This document shows, piece after piece, positions 44,895 to 53,181 of a stretch of 64,000 nucleotides of DNA. The notes below the pieces were generated by a model. The model was not told where the DNA came from and made no database searches. It saw nothing but the letters and a program-made list of their open reading frames with translations. Position numbers and translations under genes: made by a program. Numbering within the stretch: position 1 is the stretch's first letter; each line of letters opens with the position of its first letter. The DNA is taken from NCBI RefSeq assembly GCF_036173065.1, contig NZ_CP108041.1, forward strand, positions 2,359,001 through 2,423,000, in the 5' to 3' direction. The stretch is from Rhodococcus sp. NBC_00297 (GTDB taxonomy: Bacteria; Actinomycetota; Actinomycetes; Mycobacteriales; Mycobacteriaceae).

Positions 44895-45324
44895 CCAGTC
44901 GGACGGCGACGGAGCCGAAGATGCGGTGCCCGGCAGACTCGGACGTGCCCACGACGATCGCGTCGGCACGCAGTTCGTCGCCGACGGCGGCGAGTCCCAT
45001 CGCCGGGTCGCCGCGGAACGTCCGGAACTCCCAGTTCACGTGCTGGTGCTCGCCGAAACGCACCACGTGGTCGCGGATCTCGGTGAGCAGCTGGTCCGCC
45101 ACCTGGCTCCCCGAGTCGTAGACCACGCCGCTCGCCTGCGCGAAGGCGCCGGCCGCCAGCGTCTGCACGTAGACCAGCACGAGCTTGGAGTGCTGCCGGC
45201 GCGCCAGTCCGGCGGCGTACGCGGCCGCCCGCCAGGAGGAGTCGGAGCCGTCGAGGCCCACGACGATCAGCTTGGGGCCGTCCACTCCGTACTCGAAGAC
45301 GGAGGGATCGTTCGACGAGGTCAC
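44857..45324 (-). CDS. Universal stress protein (UspA family)
   Basis: This 155-residue single-domain Usp begins LIVVGLDGSDSSWRAA and ends with VVGTSESAGHRIFGSVAVRLVKL and PVTVVP. The glycine loop is less regular than in ATP-binding Usps (GTSESAG instead of G-x2-G), so ATP binding is uncertain. It lies 22 bases downstream of the double-TerD gene and probably shares its transcript, which ties it to the ter stress island. The last 38 bases overlap the 3' end of the GT87 gene on the other strand. Confidence 0.88.
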   Translation of the reverse strand: MTSSNDPSVFEYGVDGPKLIVVGLDGSDSSWRAAAYAAGLARRQHSKLVLVYVQTLAAGAFAQASGVVYDSGSQVADQLLTEIRDHVVRFGEHQHVNWEFRTFRGDPAMGLAAVGDELRADAIVVGTSESAGHRIFGSVAVRLVKLGRWPVTVVP

Positions 45325-45346
45325 GACCCGAGCCTACGACTCCTCG

Positions 45347-46576
45347 TCAGGAGAGGTACGGACGGAGCTGCGGCAACGCTTCGCCCGCGTGCTTGGCGTT
45401 GATGCCGTCGCCGATCGCCTGCAGCTTCCACTCGCTCCCGGCTCGGTACACCTTGGCCATGACCAGCCCGGTGAACGGCATGCCGCCCTGCAGCGTGAAG
45501 CGTGCCAGCTCGGTGTTGATCGTGTTGTCGACCAGGCGGGTGAAGGCGTTCGCCACCTGCTCGAAGGTCTGCCCGCGGTACGAGGTCACGATGAAGACGA
45601 TCGAGCTCACATGGGCGGGCACCCGCGTCAGGTCCACCGTGATCACCTCGTCGTCGCCCTCGCCCTCGCCGGTGAGGTTGTCGCCCTGGTGGACGATCGA
45701 CCCGTCCTTCGACCGCAGCTGGCCGAAGTAGACGACGTCGGCGTGCTTGTCGCCGGAGAACATCATTGCCGAGGCGTCGAGATCGACGTCCGCGCTGCGC
45801 CCGCCTCCGAAGAAGCCGGCCTTCTTGATGGGGTCCCAACCGAGGCCCATGCGGATGGTGGTCAGTGCGACGCCACCGTCCTTCTTCAGCGTCACCTTCT
45901 GACCCTTGGTGAGGCTGACGGGCCGAGCCTTCGTCAGGCTCACCTCGGCGGGGGCCGCGGGCGCAGAAGGTGCCGGGGGTGCCGCGGGCGGCGGCGTGGG
46001 GGCCGGCGGAGGTGTGGGAGCGGCAGGCGGAGGTGTGGGTGCAGCAGGCGCAGGCGCCGCTGCGGGAGCGTCGTCCACCGAGACCCCGTGGTCACCGACG
46101 AGAGCGGCGAACCCGCCCGCGTAACCCTGGCCCACGGCACGGACCTTCCAGCCGTCGCCGCGCCGGTACAGCTCGAGCGCGATGACGATGGACTCCGTCG
46201 TGAGGCCGTCCACGGTGTACGAGTAGAGCGTCGCACCGGTGCCGCCGTCGATCACGTGGGCGGTGGGCGCGGAGACGCGTCCGAAGCTGCTCGACGAGTC
46301 GTCGAGCGTGACGACGACTCGGATCTGCGTGATGTCGGCCGGGACCGCGGCGAGGGTCACGGCGACTTCCTGCGGCCCACCCTGGCCCGGAACCAGCTGC
46401 ACACCGGGGCCGGAGGGCTGGTTGAAGAAGACGAAGTCGGCGTCGGAGCGAACCTTGCCGCTGTCGGTGACGAGCAGGGCGGAGATGTCCGCCGGTGCGG
46501 TCAGCTCGAGACCGATGCGAACGGTGGCGGTGGACAGAGGAGCATTCTGTCCCTTGGTCAACGGCTGTGCAGCCAC
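45347..46576 (-). CDS. terD: Two-domain TerD family protein
   Basis: This 409-residue protein has two TerD/stress domains separated by a Pro/Ala-rich linker (about 168-220). Domain 1 starts LTKGQNAPL (5-13) and has degenerate calcium sites. Domain 2 starts VSLTKGQKVTLKK (about 228) and keeps DVDLDASAMMF and GDNLTGEGEGDDE, the calcium-binding loops of TerD. TerD proteins act in tellurite, phage and colicin resistance near the membrane. The start is GTG 46576, with a GGAAGAGG ribosome site. It is downstream of the HAD/StiP/PRTase genes after a 38-base gap. Confidence 0.9.
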   Translation of the reverse strand: MAAQPLTKGQNAPLSTATVRIGLELTAPADISALLVTDSGKVRSDADFVFFNQPSGPGVQLVPGQGGPQEVAVTLAAVPADITQIRVVVTLDDSSSSFGRVSAPTAHVIDGGTGATLYSYTVDGLTTESIVIALELYRRGDGWKVRAVGQGYAGGFAALVGDHGVSVDDAPAAAPAPAAPTPPPAAPTPPPAPTPPPAAPPAPSAPAAPAEVSLTKARPVSLTKGQKVTLKKDGGVALTTIRMGLGWDPIKKAGFFGGGRSADVDLDASAMMFSGDKHADVVYFGQLRSKDGSIVHQGDNLTGEGEGDDEVITVDLTRVPAHVSSIVFIVTSYRGQTFEQVANAFTRLVDNTINTELARFTLQGGMPFTGLVMAKVYRAGSEWKLQAIGDGINAKHAGEALPQLRPYLS

Positions 46577-46614
46577 GTCTCGTCCTCTTCCGGGGTGGTC
46601 GGGTACGTCCGAAT

Positions 46615-47490
46615 TCAGCGTACGTGTGTCGGCGGGGCAGCGGCGGAGCCCGACGTGCCGGCCGTTGCCCGGAACCAGTGCAGGATCTCCTCGCTCGCAG
46701 CACCGCCGGACCGTTCGGTGACCACGAGCCCGGGGGCGTCCCACTGCAGCAGTTCCAGTTCACCGTGCCGCGGACGGATGGCGGCGGTCGCGGCACGAAG
46801 CATCTCCGCGTCGAGGGCGCCGTCCCCGGCGGCGAGCACCGGGGCGGTGGCCTCCAGCGTTCCCGCGTTCACGCACCGTCGGCGCACCTCGGCGACGGCA
46901 TGCGACTTGCACACCGCGTCGGGCATCGCATAGACCTTGCGGCCCTGCCGGGACACGCCCCAGCCGCGCTCGGTGCACCAGTGTGCGAACTCGTCGACGA
47001 AATCCTCGGGCATCGTCTCCACGTTCACGACGAGGTAGCAGAACAGATCGTCCGCCGTCCGCTGCGTGAGCACCCACGAGTCGTCGCCCCGCCGTGTCAT
47101 CTCCGCGGTCACCTCCGCGAGCGGCACCGCGGACCCGGCGACGGCGTCCTCGACGGCGCGGCGCCAGTCGAGATCCGGCTCACCGTCGACGAGGATGGTG
47201 GCCCCGTTGGTCGTGATCGCGTGCCGCCAGGGTGCTCCCGGCAGGGCGATGCGTCGGAACTGCTCGACGGTGCGCGTCGTGGTCGGCACCACCACCACCT
47301 CGGACGCGAGGCTGGTGAGCAGGTCCGCGGCGCGTGCGGTCATGTACGACAGCGGAGCACCCTCGTAGTACTCGACGCAGCGCACGTCGTCGTCCTGTCC
47401 GTCCGTGCGACCCTCCGCCAAGGCGGCGGCGCTGTAGATCATCGTGCGGTCGAGATCCGTCGCGACCAGCGTGGTCCTCGCCTCGGTCAC
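46615..47490 (-). CDS. HAD family phosphatase of the ter biosynthetic module
   Basis: This 291-residue HAD hydrolase has the nucleophile motif DLDRTMIY (11-18, DxDxT), a threonine motif around TTTRT, the lysine K in KSHAV and motif IV GDGALDAEML. Cof-type cap insertions lie between them. It removes phosphate from a small substrate. In ter islands it is the HAD partner of StiP, PRTase and lyase, predicted to act on a nucleoside-like phosphate. The GTG at 47490 overlaps the StiP stop by 4 bases (GTGA). Confidence 0.88.
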   Translation of the reverse strand: MTEARTTLVATDLDRTMIYSAAALAEGRTDGQDDDVRCVEYYEGAPLSYMTARAADLLTSLASEVVVVPTTTRTVEQFRRIALPGAPWRHAITTNGATILVDGEPDLDWRRAVEDAVAGSAVPLAEVTAEMTRRGDDSWVLTQRTADDLFCYLVVNVETMPEDFVDEFAHWCTERGWGVSRQGRKVYAMPDAVCKSHAVAEVRRRCVNAGTLEATAPVLAAGDGALDAEMLRAATAAIRPRHGELELLQWDAPGLVVTERSGGAASEEILHWFRATAGTSGSAAAPPTHVR

Positions 47491-48596
47491 GAGACGTCCC
47501 GGACGAGACCCATGCAGGAGTAGGCGAGATCGGGAACGACGTCCACGGGCACGCCCCTCGCCTCGGCGAGCATCCGGATGTGGCGGTGCTCCGGCGCCCG
47601 CGCGTCGCGCACGAGAACGCGCCACGGGACCCGGCGGAGCAGCACGCGGGTGGTCTCTCCCACTCCGGGTTTGACGAAGTTGACCGTGCTGATGCCGTAC
47701 TCCTCCCGTACGCGCTCGACCGAGGCCCAGCCACTCCACGTCGGAGTCCGGTCGGCGGACCGCACCGTCGACAGTCCCTCTACCACGGCGTCCGCGACGT
47801 CGTCGAATCTGGCGGACACGCTGTCCAGCAACAGGTTCGAGACGTCCACCGCGGCGAGGTCGGCGTAGAACTTGGCGCCGTGGAACTCACCGGGCCCGAT
47901 GAGCGTGTCGTTGAGCACGGTGCGGGAGATCAGGCCCGACACCGTCGAGTTGAGGCATGCCGACGCGATGAGGAAGTCGTCGCGGGTGCCGTAGGTGGTC
48001 ACACAGTGCCCGGGGTCCGCCAGTACCGCGAGCCGGTCGTCGAAGCGGGGGCCTCCCGCCCGGTGCACCGCGTCGAGGGCGGCGGTCAATTCCCGAGTGA
48101 TGGCGCCCTTGCCGGTCCACCCGTCCACGAAGACGACGTCGGCCGGGTCGTGGTGACGGGCGAGATGATCCAGTGCGGCCGAGTCGATTCCGCGATCGCG
48201 CACGATGGACACGGCGTAGTGCGGCCACGTCAGACCGCGCACGTCCCGCGCCCAGCGGCGCATCAGGATGCCGATGGGGGTGCCGGCGCGGGCGAGAGAG
48301 GCGAGCACCAGGTTCTCACCGCGCTCGGCGATCACCAGATCGGTGACGATGCCGACCGCGGTGGCGAGGCGCGTCGCGCTCTCCTCCAGGACGGTGGCGA
48401 ACAGGTCGCGGTAGGCGGCATCGGGTTGATACTCGACGGGCAGGCTCTCGGCGTAGTGCGCTGCGCCCGATTGGATCTGCTGCTCCCGCGACGCGGTGTC
48501 CGCCTCCAGCGAGACGTGCGAGAGATCCTTCAGGAGCCAGGACACCTCGCCCGCCGCGTAGGACCCGAACGCCGGACCGTGCAGCGGTGCCGTCAT
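47487..48596 (-). CDS. StiP family protein of the ter module
   Basis: This 369-residue protein matches the StiP family (cysteine protease StiP in annotations), an alpha/beta protein found in ter nucleotide-metabolite operons. Blocks seen are GSYAAGEVSWLLKD (11-24), ILMRRWARDV and HYAVSIVRDRG (near 110-130), VDGWTGKGAITREL (near 156-169) and NFVKPGVGETTRVLLRRVPW (near 305-325). GWTGKGAI resembles a phosphate-binding loop. Whether it is a protease is not shown; a biosynthetic role fits its neighbours better. The ATG at 48596 overlaps the PRTase stop by 4 bases. Confidence 0.85.
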   Translation of the reverse strand: MTAPLHGPAFGSYAAGEVSWLLKDLSHVSLEADTASREQQIQSGAAHYAESLPVEYQPDAAYRDLFATVLEESATRLATAVGIVTDLVIAERGENLVLASLARAGTPIGILMRRWARDVRGLTWPHYAVSIVRDRGIDSAALDHLARHHDPADVVFVDGWTGKGAITRELTAALDAVHRAGGPRFDDRLAVLADPGHCVTTYGTRDDFLIASACLNSTVSGLISRTVLNDTLIGPGEFHGAKFYADLAAVDVSNLLLDSVSARFDDVADAVVEGLSTVRSADRTPTWSGWASVERVREEYGISTVNFVKPGVGETTRVLLRRVPWRVLVRDARAPEHRHIRMLAEARGVPVDVVPDLAYSCMGLVRDVS

Positions 48597-49867
48597 CGAG
48601 ACTCCGTCCGCAGCGAGTGCGGATCCGCCGCCACCACGGCGACGGTGACGTCGATACCGGTGCGGGTGAGGGCGTCCACGAGACCGTCCGGACCCGTCAA
48701 CGCCTCGGTGTCCGCGGGCGGATCCACGACGAGAAGAACGGGGCTCGGCGCCTCCTCGTCCGGTACCCGAGCGTTGTAGAGATGACGTCGGCCACCGGCC
48801 GCGGGTTCCGGTGCGACGAACGAGAAGCCGCGCCGCAGCGGGTAACCCGGCTCGTCGAGCACATGAGCGGGTGAGCGGGTGGTGGTCTGGAACAGTGTCG
48901 GCGTTCCGCGGTCCGACAGTGCGCGGGCGATGCGGAGCGGGAGGTACATCAGTTCCTCGTGCCCGATCACGACGGTGGTGCCCGAGCCGAGGTGCGGTCG
49001 CAGCAGATCGGCCGACTCCTCGACCGCGGCGTCGAAGGCGGCGACGTCCTCGGCCCGAAAACCGTGGCGACCGCCGTCGGGCACTCCGGCCGGCCAGGGC
49101 ACGTCGACCCTGGTGACGGTCCCTCGGTGGGGAGCATCCACCGGTGCAGACGCAGCGGGCAGCGCTTCCACGACGGCGATGATGTCGTCGGGCAGATGCA
49201 CGGTGCCCGTCGCGAGCGACACCGAGTCGATGACCACCCCGAGTTCCGCAGCGACGCGGTCGGTCTCGCGGCGCTGATCCGCCGAGCGCATGTCGACGAG
49301 CGAGGCGATCACGTAGCGCGCCCGCGGCGCGAGTGCGTGCACCGCGCGAATGGCACCGAGGGCCGTCGTTCCCGTGGAGATCTCGTCGTCGACCAGAACC
49401 ATCGGGACGTAAGAGGGCAGGTCGCGCTCCGGATCGGTGGGTAGGAGGCGATGATCCGTCGCGTGCGAGTGGCCCTCCTCGAACTCACCGTGCACGGCGA
49501 ATCCCTCGACGGGTCGACGGGTCGAGTGGATGTAGGACCGTGCGCCGAGGCGCGTCGCCACGCAGTGGCCGAGTCCCGTCGCGGTCTCGGCGAATCCGAG
49601 TACCACCACGCCGTCGTCGTGCCCGGCGAGCACGTCGGCGCACAGGGAGCCCAGAAGCTCACCTGCTCGGATCACCTCGGCCGGGTCCTGCGGGATGTGT
49701 TTGCCCAGAACGGTCGACACCAGCAGGTGAGCTCGGCGCGGGTTGCGCCGCAGCCCCGGCTGCACCAGGTCGCCCACCCGCCGGCCCACCGACGAGGTGC
49801 CGTGCTCAAGGACGAGCCCCAGTTCCGCTGTCGCCCAGGGCAGTCGACGGTCCATCGCGCGGCTCAT
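48593..49867 (-). CDS. Phosphoribosyltransferase with TRSP domain
   Basis: This 424-residue protein has an N-terminal PRTase_2 domain with the PRPP loop VLVDDEISTGTT (about 156-167) and a C-terminal TRSP domain whose name-giving residues are seen in TTTRSPAHVLDEP. The PRTase would attach ribose 5-phosphate to an unknown base or base-like molecule. In ter islands this fusion is a core enzyme. The ATG at 49867 overlaps the CitE-like gene by 4 bases. A second ATG (MDRRLPWA) lies 4 codons on. Confidence 0.9.
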   Translation of the reverse strand: MSRAMDRRLPWATAELGLVLEHGTSSVGRRVGDLVQPGLRRNPRRAHLLVSTVLGKHIPQDPAEVIRAGELLGSLCADVLAGHDDGVVVLGFAETATGLGHCVATRLGARSYIHSTRRPVEGFAVHGEFEEGHSHATDHRLLPTDPERDLPSYVPMVLVDDEISTGTTALGAIRAVHALAPRARYVIASLVDMRSADQRRETDRVAAELGVVIDSVSLATGTVHLPDDIIAVVEALPAASAPVDAPHRGTVTRVDVPWPAGVPDGGRHGFRAEDVAAFDAAVEESADLLRPHLGSGTTVVIGHEELMYLPLRIARALSDRGTPTLFQTTTRSPAHVLDEPGYPLRRGFSFVAPEPAAGGRRHLYNARVPDEEAPSPVLLVVDPPADTEALTGPDGLVDALTRTGIDVTVAVVAADPHSLRTESR

Positions 49868-51048
49868 CGTGCAGTGCCGGTCGTGGACGCGGGACGCCTG
49901 GCCAGTGCCTGCATCACGTCGACGAACGACACACCCTCGGCGGTGACGCCGAAGACGGCGGCCCGGCGCAGCGTCTGCTCGGCCCACGGCCGGTGCGGAC
50001 CGAGTTCGTTCATCTTGTTGCCGTAGCCGGAGGCGAGGACGCCGCCTCCGCCGGAGGACGACGCGATGGCCTGTGCATCCTGATACTCCTCGTGGGTGAC
50101 CACCGACAGCGAGTGCACGGCGGCGACGTGGGACGGGTGGATGACGGTCTTGCCGTGCAGCCCGTTGGCACGGTCGAGCGCGACCTCACGGAGCAGACCG
50201 TCGATGTCGCGGCTGACCAGCTGCTGGCGGAAGCGGACGGCGTCGTGCTCGGCGAAGGGCGTGGCTCGCAGCATCGGGCGGAACAGCCGCTCGTGGTCGG
50301 CGAAGTACTCCCAGACCGGGCCGGTGACGACGAAACCCGTTCCGTCACTGCGCCCGAGGTGGTTGACGATGGCGCCGATGGTGTCCGCGACCACCCGCAC
50401 GTCGTAGATCGTCAGGTCGCGGTCGCGTCGGATCCCGAAGGCGCCGCTCATGTCGGTGGCACCGACTCGCACCGCCAGGACGCTGTCGCGGTATCGGTCG
50501 AGCACGTCACGTGCACCGGCCAACTCGTCGTCACGGGTCTCCCGGTAGACCATCTCGCGGGACTCCATCACGGGCATGACCACCAGGTGTCTGCCCGCTG
50601 CGGCCGACCGAGCGGCCACCTCCTCGAGAAACTTCTCGCCGCTCTCCGGCCGGAACTTGGGAAGAACGAAGCCGTGCAGGACGTCGATGCCGGTGGTGAG
50701 ACGGTCGCAGACGTGGTGCATGTCCTCCGCCGTGCGGACGCGGACGAAGACGGCGGCCTCGGGCGGATCGACGGCGAGTGCGTCCAGCGCGGCGACGACG
50801 TGTCCGCGCGCCGCTTCGAGGTCGGCGTCGGCAACGGCGTCCTCGAGATCGAGCACGACGGACCGGGAGCCCTCGGCCGCGCGTTTGCGTACCGTCTCCA
50901 CCAGGTTCGCCCTGGTGGCCGGGACGTAGAGCGTGGCGCCCAGGGCGAGCGCCCGCGTCGTGAGGTCGCTCTCCGCGGTCACGGCGACGGGCGGGCGGTG
51001 GAACAGGTACTCGAGTGTGGCGGGTTCCAGGTGAGAGAAGTGCTGCAC
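49864..51048 (-). CDS. CitE-like C-C bond lyase of the ter module
   Basis: This 394-residue TIM-barrel protein is related to HpcH/HpaI and CitE aldolase/lyases (C-C_Bond_Lyase of ter operons). Blocks include LGATLYVPATRANLV (37-51), SVVLDLEDAVAD (61-72, metal-binding acidic residues), HGFVLPKF, VMPVMESREMV, AVRVGATDMSG and KTVIHPSHVAAV. It would make or break a carbon-carbon bond with a metal-bound enolate. The GTG at 51048 has an AAAGGGG ribosome site. The 3' end overlaps the PRTase gene by 4 bases, the 5' end is 16 bases after the helical gene. Confidence 0.9.
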   Translation of the reverse strand: MQHFSHLEPATLEYLFHRPPVAVTAESDLTTRALALGATLYVPATRANLVETVRKRAAEGSRSVVLDLEDAVADADLEAARGHVVAALDALAVDPPEAAVFVRVRTAEDMHHVCDRLTTGIDVLHGFVLPKFRPESGEKFLEEVAARSAAAGRHLVVMPVMESREMVYRETRDDELAGARDVLDRYRDSVLAVRVGATDMSGAFGIRRDRDLTIYDVRVVADTIGAIVNHLGRSDGTGFVVTGPVWEYFADHERLFRPMLRATPFAEHDAVRFRQQLVSRDIDGLLREVALDRANGLHGKTVIHPSHVAAVHSLSVVTHEEYQDAQAIASSSGGGGVLASGYGNKMNELGPHRPWAEQTLRRAAVFGVTAEGVSFVDVMQALARRPASTTGTAR

Positions 51049-51064
51049 TGCAACCCCTTTCGTA

Positions 51065-52270
51065 TCAGGTCCGACTCTGTCGGCCGCGGATGCGGTCGAC
51101 CACACCGGAGATGAAGTCCTCGACGGAATCGAGTTCGCGCAGGTACGCCCAGTAGTCGGGCCGGCCCGTTCCGAGTGCCGCGGCGGCCCTCTCGATCCGT
51201 GCGAGCTGAGCATCCAACACCGAGCCCCATTCGGCAACCAGTCCCCGGTCGACGGCCAGCAGCTGCGCGTCGCGCAGCCGGAACCGGACGCGCCGATCCA
51301 CGGCCCCGGGGTCGTCCCGCACCTCGCGCAGGCGTGCCAGGCGTCCGGTGACGGCCTCGATGTCCGCCTCCGCGTCGGCCAGATGCTGCCGTGCGGCGGT
51401 GATCCGGTCGAGTGCCTCCTCCGGGTCGCCTCGGTCGCGTGCGGTCGCCGCGTCGTCGATGTCGCGGGCCGCCTCGACCATGTGGGTCTCGCAGTTCTCC
51501 CGAGCTCGGGAGAGATCGTCCGAGCTGGCGGCCACGAACTCGCGCAGCAGGGCGGAGTAGGCGGGCGCGATGTACTCGGCCTTGGTGCCGACCGCCTGGA
51601 GCCGGGTGCGGACCGATGCCAGGGCGGTGGACGCCGATCCGGCGCGGCCGGGTGCCTCGGCGAGTGCCCTCCGGAGATCGTCCGCGGCGGAGCGCACCTG
51701 CGCTGCGCGGCCGGTGACCGCGGTGCCGCTGCCACCGGATTCCGCCGCCGCGAGACCGTCCAGTGCACGGTGTACCGCGGCGACGGCGTCACGCACGGAG
51801 CGATAGGAGTGGTGCGGTTCCGATCCGGTGACGGTCGCCAGCACCGAGGTCGCCGCGGTGCGTGCGTCGTTCGCCAATCGCGGGACCGCGGCGTACTCGA
51901 GCGTCGCGTGCTCGAGCCGGGCCCGATGCGCCTCGTAGAACTGGTCGACCGCGGCGCTGGCGGCGGAGAGATGGGCGATGGCGGTGGCGAAGGCGTCGTA
52001 CGCCTCCTCGCTCGCGTCGGACTCGGGGCGCTCCGTGGCCGCCAGATACGAGGCACCCGCTGCGAAGCACTGCTCCTCCACCGGCCGCCAGCGCGCTCGC
52101 AGACTGTCGTCCGACCTGCCCAGTCGTTCCAGCGCGTCGACCCCCGCGGATGCGATCGACTGACGCTTGTCCATGTCGAGGAAGGTCCGGACCGTGTCGG
52201 CCCGGATGGCGGCGACCGCCTCGGTGCGCGCCCGGCCGCGGCTCAGGCGCCCGGGCCAGCGGTGTGTCAC
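51065..52270 (-). CDS. Uncharacterised helical protein heading the ter operon
   Basis: This encodes a protein of about 401 residues, almost entirely Ala/Arg/Glu/Asp-rich helix, likely several coiled-coil segments, with no catalytic motif, signal or membrane helix that I can see. A conserved-looking C-terminus reads LRELDSVEDFISGVVDRI. It is the first gene of the operon leading into the lyase (16 bases) and is divergent from terD. I do not recognise the family. Start GTG 52270 (MTHRWPGR) is tentative; the frame is open to 52417, with GTG 52357 another option. A scaffold role is only a guess. Confidence 0.72.
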   Translation of the reverse strand: MTHRWPGRLSRGRARTEAVAAIRADTVRTFLDMDKRQSIASAGVDALERLGRSDDSLRARWRPVEEQCFAAGASYLAATERPESDASEEAYDAFATAIAHLSAASAAVDQFYEAHRARLEHATLEYAAVPRLANDARTAATSVLATVTGSEPHHSYRSVRDAVAAVHRALDGLAAAESGGSGTAVTGRAAQVRSAADDLRRALAEAPGRAGSASTALASVRTRLQAVGTKAEYIAPAYSALLREFVAASSDDLSRARENCETHMVEAARDIDDAATARDRGDPEEALDRITAARQHLADAEADIEAVTGRLARLREVRDDPGAVDRRVRFRLRDAQLLAVDRGLVAEWGSVLDAQLARIERAAAALGTGRPDYWAYLRELDSVEDFISGVVDRIRGRQSRT

Positions 52271-52434
52271 CCGCCCGATGGTACTGGCGGCGCCGTTCTC
52301 GGACGCGCCGGCGATCTCGAGTCGCACCGGCTCGCGGGAACGCTGGTGCGATGCCACACGTTGAGGGTATGAACGCGAGTGGACAGCACTTTCCAGCACG
52401 CGACCGGTAGCACGCAACCGAAAGGACTCGAGCC

Positions 52435-53010
52435 ATGGGCGTCAGCCTGACCAAGGGTGGCAATGTCTCCCTCACGAAAGCCGCACCGAACCTCACGGCC
52501 GTCTCGGTGGGTCTCGGATGGGACATCCGCACGACCACCGGCACCGACTTCGACCTCGATGCCAGCGCCATCGCGCTCGGTACGGACAAGAAGGTGGTCA
52601 GCGACCAGCACTTCGTGTTCTTCAACAACCTGAAGAGCCCCGACGGGTCGATCGAGCACACCGGTGACAACACCACCGGTGAGGGCGACGGCGACGACGA
52701 GGTCATCAACGTCGAGCTCTCGGCCGTGCCGCCGAACATCGACACCATCAACTTCCCGGTGTCCATCTACGAGGCCGACGCACGCTCGCAGTCGTTCGGC
52801 CAGGTCCGCAACGCCTACATCCGCGTCGTCGACAAGTCCAACGGCACCGAACTCGCCCGCTACGACCTCAGCGAGGACGCCTCGACGGAGACCGCCATGG
52901 TGTTCGGCGAGCTCTACCGCAACGGTGCGGAGTGGAAGTTCCGCGCCGTGGGACAGGGCTACGCCTCCGGTCTGGCCGGCATCGCCCGCGACTTCGGAGT
53001 GAACGTCTGA
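52435..53010 (+). CDS. terD: TerD family calcium-binding stress protein
   Basis: This is a 191-residue canonical TerD. It starts [15 protein letters not shown] and has both calcium loops, [11 protein letters not shown] (38-48) and [17 protein letters not shown] (77-93). The end, [12 protein letters not shown], is also typical. Members bind Ca2+ tightly and are linked to tellurite and envelope stress. A GAAAGGA ribosome site precedes the ATG. It is divergent from the biosynthetic operon, sharing a 164-base promoter region (52271-52434). The TerC-like DUF475 gene follows after a 171-base structured leader. Confidence 0.95.
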   Translation: MGVSLTKGGNVSLTKAAPNLTAVSVGLGWDIRTTTGTDFDLDASAIALGTDKKVVSDQHFVFFNNLKSPDGSIEHTGDNTTGEGDGDDEVINVELSAVPPNIDTINFPVSIYEADARSQSFGQVRNAYIRVVDKSNGTELARYDLSEDASTETAMVFGELYRNGAEWKFRAVGQGYASGLAGIARDFGVNV

Positions 53011-53181
53011 CCCCTGTGAAGGAGTAATGTCCCGCTCGACGGGGCATTCGGTCCGAGTACCGGAGAGTGTTGCGCGTCGTCCTCGTCGGACGGCGCTGCG
53101 ACACTCTCCGTTGCATGTGGGGGCAACGACGCCCCGTCGCCGGAGCCCGCAGGGATCGACACCAGAGAAAGGCCACCACCC
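53011..53181 (+). promoter_or_regulatory. Structured leader of the DUF475 gene
   Basis: Two paired segments are visible. The first is ATGTCCCG-CTCGA-CGGGGCAT, with one G-T pair (near 53027-53047). The second is CGGAGAGTGT (53061-53070) with ACACTCTCCG (53101-53110), enclosing a third GC-rich arm. The segment AAGGAGTA just before the first stem resembles part of the yybP-ykoY manganese riboswitch, which often precedes TerC family genes, but the match is weak. Confidence 0.4.
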
